DNA of 64,000 nucleotides, from positions 2,837,001-2,901,000 of the forward strand of contig JACYXH010000363.1 of the NCBI GenBank assembly GCA_026745465.1, read 5' to 3'. Source of the stretch: Lota lota. Lineage: Eukaryota; Chordata; Actinopteri; Gadiformes; Lotidae. Shown in pieces: positions 41,201-54,500 of this stretch. The position numbers and the translations under genes were made by a program. Every line of letters starts with the position of its first letter. Position 1 is the stretch's first letter. Under the pieces are notes generated by a model. That model made no database searches. It was given only the letters and a program-made list of their open reading frames with translations, and was not told the DNA's origin.

Positions 41201-42481
41201 ATGGCAAACCATCTCCAACAACTACCTGCAGATGTATTGCTCCACGTGTTCAGATATCTTCCAGCAGCCGACAAGTTCAGCGTCCGTGTGTGCTGCAAGT
41301 ATTTCGACCAACTTGTGAGCCATCGCTCTCTATGGCAAGACTATACCGCGTGTTTCAGTTTCAAAAATGGGCGATACAATCCTCAATTTTGGACAAGTCT
41401 TTCTCGCAGAAGTATCAAACGTGCCGTGGTCCAGGGTCGAGTCAAAGAGAAGCACTGGAGACAGCTGGCTTTAACGCTCCCATCTCTCTCCACACTCATA
41501 GTGGAAAATGGGATTCAAGAATGTACTAACCATCTAAACAAGTTTCCGAAACTGAGGTGTTTGGCGTTAAGGGGTAACAGCAAGCATAATACATCTGATA
41601 TTATAAAAGGGTTGACAGTGGCGGACCCCAAACGGATGACTCAAATCAGTCTGTGTGATGTGGATTTTCTTTCACCTAAACATTTCCTTGCGTTTCTCTC
41701 ACAATTCACGAATCTGACCTCGCTTGAATATCACTCAGCTGGTGACAAACGAAACCAAGTACAGATGTTTCACTGTATTGTTACTGGTTTGGCAAAGCTG
41801 AAGCACTTGTCTTGGGCCATGCATCCCTATTCCAAATATTTCAGTGTTCCGGAGAAGTGTTTGGGAGAAACTGCCGATTGCTTCTCCAACCAGACACTGA
41901 CCAGCTTGGAGCTGGTTGTGCACGACGACTCATGTCTTTCCAATGACATGATGCGTTCATTGACTCGTCTACAGAGTCTTACTGTGGTTTACATGGATTC
42001 ACACGAAGGACTTAAATTGAAAACGTGGCTGAGCCACGTCCCTCACTTATCTACCCTTGTTATTAACGGGGGACCCCCTCCCCGAGAGTATGCGCGGTCA
42101 ATTCCCGCCACGGTGACCAGTCTGACCATGTGGGTCAAGCAGTTGACCTCAGCTGACCTGGCTGTCATAGCGTCGCAGGTTCAGGGTTTACTACACCTAC
42201 AGCTAGACCCATGGCCGTCAGATTGTCACACTGGTCTGATGTTAAAGCTTTTTCCTACTTTGCAAGTTATTACACTGCGTATTTGGCAGATTGGAGAGAA
42301 AAACCTATTAGACTTTAATCGTTTTCCAAGTATGCAGAGGATCGAGGTTATGGATGCTGCTGAATCGCCTCGCATCTCCGAGATCTGCCGCCAGCTACAA
42401 ATGCTTACAAATGACAAGATCAGGATTCTAACGTCATCACGCTGCAGAGACCCAAGGGCTTGTTATCATCAAGTGCATTAG
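41201..42481 (+). CDS. Intronless F-box protein with LRR-like C-terminal region
   Basis: Probably a substrate-recognition subunit of an SCF (SKP1-CUL1-F-box) ubiquitin ligase. The single uninterrupted frame encodes 426 aa from the first ATG (MANHLQQLPADVLLHVFRYL). The F-box spans about residues 4-45, with the hallmark pattern LPxDVLLHVFRYLPxxDKFSVRVCCKYFDQLVxxxxLW. From about residue 85 onward, degenerate leucine-rich repeats recur every 25-30 residues (LPSLSTLIVENGIQ, FPKLRCLALRGN, FTNLTSLEYHSAG, LQSLTVVYMD, LHLQLDPWP, FPTLQVITLRIW, FPSMQRIEVMD). It is divergent from rplp0 and convergent with pxn. I cannot assign it to a named FBXL or FBXO gene. The lack of introns would fit an old retrogene, but no poly(A) tail or repeats flank it. 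Confidence 0.85.
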   Translation: MANHLQQLPADVLLHVFRYLPAADKFSVRVCCKYFDQLVSHRSLWQDYTACFSFKNGRYNPQFWTSLSRRSIKRAVVQGRVKEKHWRQLALTLPSLSTLIVENGIQECTNHLNKFPKLRCLALRGNSKHNTSDIIKGLTVADPKRMTQISLCDVDFLSPKHFLAFLSQFTNLTSLEYHSAGDKRNQVQMFHCIVTGLAKLKHLSWAMHPYSKYFSVPEKCLGETADCFSNQTLTSLELVVHDDSCLSNDMMRSLTRLQSLTVVYMDSHEGLKLKTWLSHVPHLSTLVINGGPPPREYARSIPATVTSLTMWVKQLTSADLAVIASQVQGLLHLQLDPWPSDCHTGLMLKLFPTLQVITLRIWQIGEKNLLDFNRFPSMQRIEVMDAAESPRISEICRQLQMLTNDKIRILTSSRCRDPRACYHQVH

Positions 42482-45199
42482 ACATTTACTTATTTGGTTG
42501 ATTAGATACATCTACGCACATGTTTTAAAAAGCAAAATTTTACTCGGGGTGGGTTTAGTATTACAATAACCCCCAAAACATGAATTGCACATTGATCCGA
42601 TTTTTGGGCTTGTAGGCCTATAAAAAGGAAAAATACAGAACAAACAGGCCTACTTACAGAAATAACAATTTATTATCAATCACATGACTTTAAACACCTT
42701 GCCAAGCTATGAAATGTAATTTTTATCAACAGAAAACAAAAATAATTGTGGCACTTAAAGGGTACATATCACATTAATTTGTCAATTAACATAGGGGGAC
42801 TCTAAAGAGCTGAGATACTCATGGAAAAATCATTGGATCTATGAGGCAATCATAACCCTAACCTTGCCATAAAGATGGGCAGAAATCCATTTTCTTAGGG
42901 GTATAGTTCAAGCATTGAAAGTGTGTAATAGCCCCAGGCTTGTGGTTCTATACGGTAGGCCTATAACGGAACCACATCAATTGTATATGGCTCAATATAC
43001 AGTATATTACCTAGTGTGGTCTACGAAATTGTCCAGTAATGGTGTTGCAAGACTATTTGGAAATCAGCATTAGTGCACTAAAGCAAATCGTTTTTTCCAG
43101 AGTTCAACCCATAAAGACTCAACCACAAGAAACACTGACATTTCCACAGTGTACAAGACATTGCATTGGCATACAAAAATTGGCACAAGCATTAGTATTG
43201 TTTTAAAAAACACCATGTATTGTGTGTACTATAAATCTTACAAATGTATCTGGATAATAAAGACTGCATGAACGTCAGTGAAAAGTTAAAGATCACCAAC
43301 TAATGTAATCAAGGTTATATTCAGAGACTGAACATGTAAAAAGCCACTTGTCAAATAAACAGTAATAATAAAAATAATCGATACTCAGTCACTTTACTAT
43401 CGACAACGGGCCTGTTATTCCTGTACCCATTCCAGAGGCAGCTAACCAATACACCATTATAATCGAAGAAGTTAGCATACATCTCAAAAGTATTTGCCTA
43501 TAACCTAAATATTAAGGGCAGGGTGTCTTAATTCCTTTTGAACACTATCCAATACAAGTGGGTGTTTGTATTAGGGCGAGAGCGTAATACAAACACCCAC
43601 AAAGGCAAGTTTATAATTATATGCCCGTAGAGCCAGCTCTTTGCATATTCCTGGGAGCCTGGAGAAACCTTTATATTTTTTTATTCTATCAATGACATGA
43701 CAGTGATTTCACAACACTATGCATATCCAGGAGTATTATACATTTTCTTTGATTGTTATAGCAACCGGCAGAAAGTGCTGATGAACCCCACCGCTCAGTG
43801 AGACGTGATCCTGCTCATCAATCCTAGAAATGCAGCATGCTATTCAACATAATGCACAACACAAAGCACATTTCAAACCCAGGTTCACATCATCAAGACA
43901 TGTACATTTCATTCTTACAGTGCTGAGCTTTGTTCATAGTAGTCAAACATAAAACATTAGAGCAATTCTGCTTATTCCTAACATATCACTGGATACTTTG
44001 GTTACATTTTTGGACATATGCAGCAGTAAATCAAAGGTTATCTTTGAAACATATTGTAGATGATTTCAGTGTTTCAATATTGAGCCATTTGGCTTATTTG
44101 TATCAAAATTTAAACAATAACCGTAACACCTGTATTGACTTATAACCTATTTATGTAATTCCGTCATTTTGTAATATTAGAAAATCGAGCGAGTAAGATA
44201 ACACACATACACACACTGTTTAAAAGTTTAAAGGTGCAAGCAATAGAAGTCAGACTGTGTGTGAGCAGCCCACTTTATAAAAGCTCTGGTGCCCATTGGT
44301 AGAAACCAGGATCAGAGTGGTGACATGAATAATAATGCCTTTAACACTTGGAGACTAAAGAATATGAATAGTTGAGTTCCATAAAAAGACCTGATAGTTT
44401 GATAAAAACCAAAATCCACCTCGATGTCTTGGGAGGAAATCTGCAATTGGATGCCAAAATATTAAAATTAAATTAAATGACAGAAGGAACGACGGAAACC
44501 CCAACCAGTATGTGCATGTATTTAAACATGTTTCTCTATGTATCTCAATATTGCAAATCTCTATCTTATACTTAGAAAAATACATAAATACATTATCTCA
44601 ACACGCATAGGCAAAGTATCGGTTATGTAAAACCATCTACATGTTTTAGAATTATTGAGGTCAAGCCTATGGTCCATGCAATTGACAGCTGTCCCAAACC
44701 ATCACAAACCACTTTGAGCTGGTTTGGTCACATGATACGGGTTATTGCCCTGGGGTAAGGGGTTAAAAAATAACATTTACAAATCATCGCTCTGCGAAAG
44801 TATTAATCACTGCATTTGTTGCAACCACACTCAACAAATACGTGCATACAATTCTGGCATTTCAAAAATCCTTAAAATCTCTCTAGAAAACATCTGCCTG
44901 TAGTCAGTGTCAAATGACAACCAAGAATAATTAGGCAAATTATACTGCCTCTCAACCGCTAGCGTCGAGTCCGTCCATCATGGCTTCTACTGATGTGATC
45001 CTCTATGGAAATGGCCTTTAAAATCATCAACACCTCTCCACTGTATCCCATACACGCATACACGATACACACATCAGTGAATACATAGATGTGCACAGAC
45101 GGTACATGCAGCACTTAGAAAACAAGAAATAAATGAATGAACCCACACAGGGGCCTGTGGGTAGCTTGTGCAAGCCCCCCCCCTCCAACAGAAACCGCT
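42482..45199. other. Convergent 3' flank of the F-box gene and pxn
   Basis: 2.7 kb of AT-rich non-coding DNA between the two stop codons. A plus-strand AATAAA is at about 43256 (possible end of the F-box transcript). Minus-strand AATAAA hexamers at about 43679-43684 and 42669-42674 could end pxn. If both distal sites are used, the two 3' UTRs overlap tail to tail. No open frame of interest is seen. Confidence 0.45.
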
Positions 45200-48100
45200 T
45201 TAGCTGAAGAGTTTGATGAAGCAGCCCTGGCAGTAGGGCTTGTCGTTCTGCTCCTTGAAGGTGCCCTTGTTCAGCTGCTTCAGGCAGAAGGCACACACAA
45301 AGTGTTCGGGGTGGAACTTCTTGGCCATGGCCGTGATGCAGCGGCCGGTGATGGGCTTCTGACAGCCGGAGCAGAGCGAGCCGCGCCGCTCGTGGTAGTG
45401 GCCCTCGCAGTACGGCTGGCCATCGTGCTCGAAGAAGCTGCCATTGACGAACGGCGTGAAGCACTCCTAAGGAACGGCAGGACAATGTAGTGGTTAAGCT
45501 GTTGCACTCCCAAGCCGAAAGCCCTACCTGCTCCTGAAGGACTTAATGAGTAATGTATCCAAATTGCCCAATAAGTCACTTTGGATTAATGGTGTTTGCA
45601 AAATGAATTGACAGTAAACAGAAACCGGAACAGGAGGGCATTTCGCTGATTTGACTGTTGAGAAAGAATTTATTTGGTTGACATAATTTCAGAGACCGGT
45701 TCAGGCACTTTCTTAGCGGTTTACTACAAGTTATGGGATAGCCATTTGCCCCTCACTTAAGACATGTTTTAGACAAAACAGTCAGACATATTTGAATAAT
45801 AAAAAAAAACATCCGACCCACTGAACAACTCACCCTGCAGACAAAGCATTCTGGGTGCCAGAGAGAGTTTAGGGCGGAGATGTAGTTCTCCAAGATGGCA
45901 CGAGCACAGCCTCCACATTTAGGAGCGAACATGTCAAAGTAGTCCTTCCTGCAGAACGCCTTGCCATCCTTCTCATGGAAACCTGGAGGATGACAAGGTC
46001 ACATGTCAACTCCTCTGACTGGTTATTTAACACTGCTGTAACAGGTACAGTCAATGTCAATCTAAACAAACTGCCTAGCATTTTGTTCAGATTGATTAAG
46101 TGCGCAATCACAGGCCATAGGGTATTTCAAATTCCTGAACCACTACAGGATTTATATCTGTTGTCATTTTTGTATAAATATTACTTTTAGAGATTAGTTG
46201 CCCGCAACAGGTGGTGTAGGTGTCATGGAGGTGTAGATTATACCTTCAGGCCCAAAAAAGGAGCCACACTGGGCACAGAAGAAGTGCTCTGGGTGCCAGG
46301 TCTTGTCCAAAGCAGTCACTACTTTCTGCAAAGCAAAAACATTAGCATACGTCAAACACCATAAGCATCACTCATGTCCGACTCCCATCTTTACAGATTT
46401 ACATTGTAACAGTTTTGAGTAACATCTGCATGTTTAACACAGTACTTGCTGCCCATATGCCAATACCTAAACTCAAACTGAACCTGGATTAAAATGTGGT
46501 TTCTTAAAAGAAATCTTCTCACTTCTTCTTTTTCAGTTAAACACTATTGACTACGACCAGAAGAGGGCAGGCTAGTTATAGAGAAGCTCTGAGGAGAGAA
46601 AATATGGACAGTTGCTTGCACTGCTGGATGTTTTCCAGGCCTCAAACCATTTCTCATGTACCTTGAACAACAACAAACAACACACACAATGTAGGCCTAG
46701 ATGCCAAAACAATAATGATTCCTGGAAGAAAAGTCGCGTTAGGAGACATTTTCAAACTGAAAACATTTGTTTATGATCTGTTGTATGCTAGTGCTAACCC
46801 TTGCATGTTAGCTGTTACTGGGGGATGAGTTCCTCTGCAGATAGACTGGGTTGCTGTGTCTGTCTGATATTAATGGAAATATGTGAGTACAATGAACCAT
46901 GTTGGCCAATCCCTCGAACAAAGTCCAATTCTACACCCTTACCAGCGCACCTTGCACTGCTGCGGCTAGCAGTAGCTCAAAGTTAAAACATGAATAAGCT
47001 CATAATTGAGGGAGAAAAAAAGATTGAATCTGCCAAAATCTCCTTCACGTTTTTTGACCAAAATATTTTGATGGTCCATAAGTGAGCCAGTGTGATTTTA
47101 ATTTCCACAAATTAGGCAATTTTATAAATATTAAAATCACATCATAAATGTCCATGCACATTAGTCTGACAACATCTCTTACATCAAGTATGGGCCCGTT
47201 GCAGTAATGGCAGCGCGGGGAGAACAGGTTGTGATAGTCCTTCTCACAATAAGGCTGGCCATCTCGCTCAAAGAAGTTTCTAGAACCGATCTCATCCTGA
47301 CAGTGGGTGCACACAAAGTGCTCAGGGTGCCAAGTGCGGCCCATAGCGGTCACCACCTGGTGAAGACAACGACAACATTCAGGTAAACTGTGGTGGTGTA
47401 CAATAAATGAATTTATTGTACATTGGTTACAATAATATTCAAATGGATATTGCATTGACACAATTGCCTACGATTGAGACAATAATTCTATATTATTACA
47501 AATAAAAAGGAATATAAATGATCCCAGTGATATAAGCATATGGAACATTTCAGAAAATACATTATTCATACATTTTGTGGCTTTGGCCTTAACATAGCAA
47601 ATCTTAGTAAACTAGGACAAGTTACTGGAGCACCCTCTGGTGCAATATTTCCCAAAACTATCCCACCCAAAACAGGACACAGGGACAAATTTATATTTTA
47701 ATATTCTATATAAATTTTTATTATTTGATCCTATATGCTTAATTTGTATACTATGTGTTTGGGTGTATCAGTGGGGGTGTGTCTTCAAACTCTGCACCTG
47801 TATTCCTCTCGTGGGGTGAACATCCACCTACCTGGCCTACGATGGGCTTCTTGCAGGCACCACACACCCCCTTGGCCACTGTCTGCACTCCCAGCCTGTT
47901 GAGGTCCGACTGCAGGCTGCCCAGCATGTTGTCCAGCTTGTTGGCTGGTTTCAGAGGACCGGTCGTAGAGCTCTTCACCTGAGACTGAATCTGGAAGATG
48001 CGGCAGGCAATAGAAGACGTTATAATAATCATAATTTTTCTGATTGGTTTGAGAACTGTTATAAAACTATTATAAAAATAGAAAATGTGTTGATTCAATG

Positions 48101-48511
48101 TGTATTGATTTTTAAATGGATTATCCTGAAATGGACAACGCTTTCTAAACATATTTGGTGCTACATCTTTCTACAGCTCTTCCATTGTCCATAAAGCCAA
48201 TAAACTCAAACATGATATAGAAATCAGATCCTATTGGCACTTTGAATATCAATCTAAACAACCTGATTACACATTGTGTTGCATGATTGCCGTGGAACAC
48301 AATCCATACAGGTCGTTAGAGACCATAGGGACTGCACTATCTTCCTTTACCGAGAACTGTCCAATAGCCAAAACTCAGAAGAGAAAGAAGCTTCTAGTAC
48401 AAAGAAGCAATGTATGATTCAGGAACAACAAAATATGTTCAGCAAACTTTTTGGGAAGTTACGCTTCACAATCCACCAACAATTCTCATTATGGGGAACC
48501 TAGAATTCACA

Positions 48512-48556
<45 letters not shown>

Positions 48557-51500
48557 AGAAATGCATCTTCAAAAACGGGGCCGTTAACCTGGGTACATCT
48601 GAATTCCTCACCAATCTAAAAACAGAAAGATTCTACACCGGCATTCTACAGTGACACTCCGGTCCTTACCCTAATGGGACCTGTTGACTGAAGTCCTATG
48701 GGAGATGCTAAAACGGTAGCAGTAACCTTGCCGTCATGGGGTGGATTGGGTGTCCAGCCGGGCCTTGGGCCTCACATTCCTGCACAGGGCAGTTAAAGAG
48801 CGGCTGGAGCACAGGCGGTACCCCATCCCAACCCAGTAAAGCCCTTAAAATCTCCCACCTCTCCCCCCTTATCTGATACCACTGCCCCTGGCGCCATTAG
48901 AAGTGAAGAGAGAAGTGGGTGAGAGATAAAGAGAGAGGGACAAGATGCTCATGTCATGTTACCTTGTAACCTGGACTAAGTGGGTATCGCGCCAACACTA
49001 GACTACACGTCGCCACGGCAGGGGGCCAGAAATGGAGTGTTGCCATGTGATTTATCTCCAGCACAGACAAACAAGAACTGTGTGAGCTGACTACACACAA
49101 AGGCAGAACACTGGGTGAACCACAGCAGATGCAGATGAATAATACCACTAAATAAAAATAAAATATCAAAATCCGACGGAGAGAAGAATGAGTTTAAATA
49201 GAAAAAGGGTGAACAATACAAAGTGTTGGGGGTGGGGAGTGAATGTGTGGTAGTGCCGTGCCTGCATCGAAGGGAAGACAGGGTCGTATTCTGTCTGACA
49301 GCTCACAGACACCAAGACCTTGGGGGGCGGAGGGGGCGTGGCAGGCTGGGGCGGGGGGCTGGGTGATGGAGTGGGCGGGGCCGGGGGAGGAGAGGGCGGG
49401 GCGGGAGGAGGAGTGGGCGGGGCGGGGGGAGGAGTAGGCTCTCGGGGCAGAGGTGGTGGAGGAGGCGGGGTGGGTTCCCTGGGGGGAGGCGGGGTGGGCG
49501 GGGGAGGCGGGAGAGGAGGAGGGGGGGCCTGCTTGACCGGCGGAGGCCTTTTGGGCTGAGGAGGGGGCAGGACTTTTCTCTGTGGGACGGGGGACTCGGG
49601 AGGGATGATGATCTGAAGGGGGGAGAGAGAGAGAGCGAAACACAGCAGGATGGAAACAGGAGAGCAACGAGAGAACAGAACAGAGAAAAGGACAGGATGA
49701 GTCAAAATTAAATATGAATGACATTTAGAAAGAAATAGAAGGTCATTCGATGGAGGTATGGCAAAAGTGAAAATCTGAAAGTGTTAACAAAAAGGCTTAT
49801 TTATATATATTTTCTTTACTACAGAATTCCTTCTCAAAGTCCAAATGCAGCTGGGATGAAAAAGCGTAAATTGAACACACTGCTTATTCAGTCTTCGGAG
49901 CTCTTATCCCATAATATGGTACCAGTCTGGTAATCACTCATTGGTACCAGCTGTCTTTTAATACGGTACCAGTCTGGTTATCAACTGGTCGCTCCTCTCT
50001 ACCTTATCCACTGATGGAGCCACGCCTTCTTCCCGTATGCGCTGAGGGTTCGACATGACAATGACCCCCTCCGTCATCCAATCATCCGGCTGCTGCTTGC
50101 GCCGGCGCTCCACTCGCCCAATCCCCAGTTTCCCCTGAAGCTCTTCGATGAGCCGGTCCTGAGAGTTGCTCTTGTTGACGATGACGGGGCCCAGTTTGCG
50201 CCGCAGCAGCCCTTCTCGGTACATGGGGTGCACATTGGTGGTCTCTTTGGTGCGGCGAATGACTGACTTGAGCTGGAGAGTGAATGATACGGCGGGGGGT
50301 GGGGGGTCGCTTCATATCTCAAAGAACACGTTGAAGTTAAGAAAAAACACACAAGCAGACTTCAACAAGCACTGGCTCCAGCCAAGTCTATTCTGTTTTT
50401 CAAAGCACTCCTTTATCCAGTGCAGCCTTGTTGCAAAAAATCGGAGCAAGTGAAATGTCTTTTGGCAAGCCATGCTGCACAGCTTCAAATATCAAACCCA
50501 CTCTACTCACTGATCACTGCCAAACCAAGTCAGGAGATGCAAACAGTCAACAGATTAGTGCACTTTTGAGCAAGCATGCCATCGTCCAGCATCAGAGCCT
50601 TTTTAAACAACCCTTCTGCACCACGAGGCAAGGGATCATTGACTAGTTGATGAATGGACAGTGTACACATCTGTTGCGCAAAGACGACAAGCCAGGTCTT
50701 GATGATGATGACTCAGACAGCTATGTCAACCAGGAGGCAAGTGGAGGCGTGCACGGAAAACCTTCAGCAGAGCTTCCCAAACACAAAGCCAGGAAGAGTC
50801 AGCCTGTTATTTACCATCATGGACGTGTGCCTCCAGTTATTTTGTAGTCAAAGGGGATGATTGAGAAGCATTTCATGCACCACACCTCAAAAATGGAGAG
50901 CTGTTACTCTTTATCAAGATGCTTTGTGTATGTGTGTGACTTTTGTGTTCCGAATAGACCTGTTCTGGTGAAATAAGTTTGTTTCAGCTACTGACCCAGT
51001 GAGGCTGAAAAACATATCTGTCATCATCCGTCGGCCACACATCAGTATTTATGATATTTACCCCTTCTGTAATACTGGTAAGGGAGACTTTCATGTAAGG
51101 CTTTGGGAAGCTCCGGGCAGTAATTCAATAAAAAAAATTCTCCCCTCTCAGTAACATCAAATAAATGTATTGTTGATTTACACCGTTTTATGTAAATCAA
51201 TGCTAAAAACTGTCATGATGAGGACTGCAATTTTGAAATTGGAAACTAAACTTAAGAGTTTGTCTGATATTACAATACTTCACCGTGTCAAATAGTTATA
51301 CATTTACTTTTATATACACTATGTATTAGGGGTTTATAGCTAATTTCATATACAGCCTATATTTGATGGAGTCAAGCACGAGGCTAGGGTCAAACATCAT
51401 AATAATAGAACGCCCAGATGGGATTTAAAAAAGGAATTCCAGCCATGCGTCAGCATCTTATTTCGGGAGCCCCAAGGCGAGCGTCCTACTTGTCCAGATG

Positions 51501-54500
51501 TGGATAAGCGTTCGACAGCAGAGGGCTGCTGCGAGGGCAGGTCCTGCATGACATCTGGGGTCCCTGGGCAGGTGGAGGGGGTCATACACTCATCCATCCA
51601 GCTGGACTCGGTCATAGGTGTCAAGGTCCCGTCCCGGCTGAGACTTGGGTACATTCCTTCCTCGTCCTCCCACAGCCTGTCCTCGTCTCCTTGCGTGGAG
51701 TACCCTCCGAGGTCAGAGGCTCCATCGTCAAAGTTCCCCCTTGTGTGCATTTGGCTCGGGCCCATAGCCAAGAGTTTGTCCAGGGCGTCGTTTAATAAAG
51801 GTGCTCGGCACGGCCAGGACACGTCCCTGTCTGGCTTGTCTTTATTGAAAGACACAGCAGGGAAGGTGATAGGGGAGGCCCGGGGACTGCTAGCATGTGG
51901 AACTGTGTAGGTTATTTTGGTGACGGTAGCTGGGCTGGAGCACCGATTAGCTGCACTTTGTGAAGTGGTCAACGGACTACCGAGCCGTTGAACCGGGAAC
52001 GGACTAGCACACTTTGGGACAGTGTCTAAGGCTGGACTTTGAGGGATAGTTAGTGGGCTTGAGATCCTAGGAATTGTCAAAGGACTGGAGCACTTTGGAA
52101 TTGGGCTAGAAAGCCTTGGAACGGTCACCGGACTAGAACATCTTGGGATCGTCTCAAGGTTTTTAGAAACAGTCCTAGGACTAGGAGTTTTAGATGAACC
52201 AAATACCTTTGGTATCGTTACTGGGCTTGCACACTTGCGAGGCGGAACTGGACTAGAAACCTTCTTAATTTCAAGTGAAGTGCGACTTTCAGCTTCTGGA
52301 CTTTTAGAGAGTAGCACTGGACTGAGGCTCCTGGCAGCCTCTACTTGACCTCTAGGGTCCCCGGGAGCAGAAACGGCGCTAGGGGTTTGGCCAACAGTAA
52401 CTGGACTTGAGCCGTTAGCAACAGGACTAGGGCTTTTGGTAACAGACAGTGACGTTGAGCTTTTAATAGCGGAGGTTTTAGCTGGTGCCACATGAGCAGG
52501 TCTCACCTCGCTAGCCTGATTTAGAGACTTTATCACACTGGAGACCGTTACGCTATGCGAGACTTCGGGACTAGCGGTGCTACAACTGTCTTTCTGTTGA
52601 GTCTGGGAATACTGAAGGCTTTCAGATGTAGATGTTATAGTAGGCGCAGATGATGTAGGAGCGTTGCTTATAATGGAGTGATCTTCATCTATATGGAGAT
52701 CAAACAATAGTGGGGTGGAAGAGGGGGATATGTCATAGGTGGGAGAGGAAATGTCCACTAGAGCATCATGGGAGTTTATTGATGGGGCAGTTGCAGTAGG
52801 GGCAGTAGGGGGGGAACCAGCTGGTAATGAGGAATCTGCTCCCTCCAGATTCACAGACAACTGAGAGCCAGACTAAACCCCCCAAAACAGGTGTGTTTAC
52901 CAACACAAACAAATAAGACACACAGGAGGGTAGAGGAAAAGACAGAACAGAGGAAAAGGATTGAAAAACAAAGTGTCAACCGTGAAGGTGTTCTACGAAC
53001 ATGCACAGAAACTAGCATGCTGCCTTCTCAACTTTATAGGCTCACGAATAGGAGAATTATGAAATACAATTTCCTAATTCTGTCTATCATTACCTTTTTA
53101 TGGTGCTATGTGCAAACACATTTTTAAGAGAACTGACCTACAGCTTCTAATTACTTCCCCTGCGTTACCGGCTACTTAGAGAAATTACAAAAACAAAGCT
53201 TACCACAATCTTTTACACCATCTTTTATAAAGATCTTCCGAGCTACCCACCTCAATGCCCTAGATGTACAGTATGGTAAGCTTATAAAAGAAAAAAGAAA
53301 TAATAATAAAGAAAGAAAAAAAATCTCAAAATGAAAGCTGATAGTACCGATTATGACATCAACACTATTTAATATAATATCTAGTATGTATGTGTATATA
53401 TAACATATTTGATTTAAAATCAACCATTGTGGCACTGAAACATTATTAAAACTGAGTAACCAATTCAAAACAGTACCAGACTTGTTCCTCAACCATAACA
53501 ATTTGACTGAGAAATTCCAACATTACATTTCCAAATCAAAATCTATCCACTGTTCACATCCCAACATGAACCCCAACCCAACAAAACTCACATTGCTTTG
53601 GACCTTAAAGTCAGACAGCGATGCCATCAGCTCATCCAGCTCTCGCGTGGCAGAGGACGCAGACATCCTGGCTTGCTGCTGAGCTGCCGTCTCCTCCTGC
53701 TGGGACACCGCTAGAGGGGTGGGGCTAACAAGACACACGTGAACACACTGTAGTGAGCCATAGTATTGGCCCAATGCCCCAAGTTAAGTGGCCAAATTGG
53801 TTGTCAATGTATTAACAACTGCTGTATTTTATTGCATTTCAATCATCACTCATTTGCAACCCAGATGTGCGCAATGGAATGCCATCAATAAGCAGAATGA
53901 TGAAAAACTGATTGGGGGATATGGTGAATCTTTGATACTATCATTTAGTGACCTAACACCTAGAACCTTTAATACTAGCATCTAGTGACCTAGCATGTAG
54001 AACCTTTGATCAACCTACCATCTAGAACCTTGGATACTAGCATGTAGTGACCTGTCATCTACATCTAGAACCTTTGATCCTGGCATCTAGAACCTTTGAT
54101 CTTCCTAGCATCTAGAACCTTTGCTCTACCTAGCATCTAGAACCTTTGATACCAGCATATAGTGATCAATAAAACAAACCTGTAGCAGCATTATTATTAT
54201 CATCATCATAATTTCCTTACATGGGCATCGGCACAGAACTTTCCAGCTCATCCAGCAGGCTCTCCACACTGGGTCGTACGTCCTCTATTCCCCGGGTGGC
54301 CATGCCGCGTTTGGGCTTCTCCATGACAGCAGGAGGAGGGTTGTTGTTCATGAGAGGCGAGACTCCGTTCTCATGGACATAGTGGTGTATGCTGTTCGAC
54401 GGCAGCGGTGGTGCGGCATCCTCTATGGACAGAAAACCAAACCATGTGGATTATCTGCTTGGGTCCAATGCGTGTTTGAAAAGAACAAAGGGGATATGTG

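Noticed and set aside
45137..45490. 117-codon plus-strand frame and a 152-codon minus-strand frame over the pxn LIM4 exon
   Set aside because: Both are out of frame with the LIM3/LIM4 sequence that is clearly paxillin.
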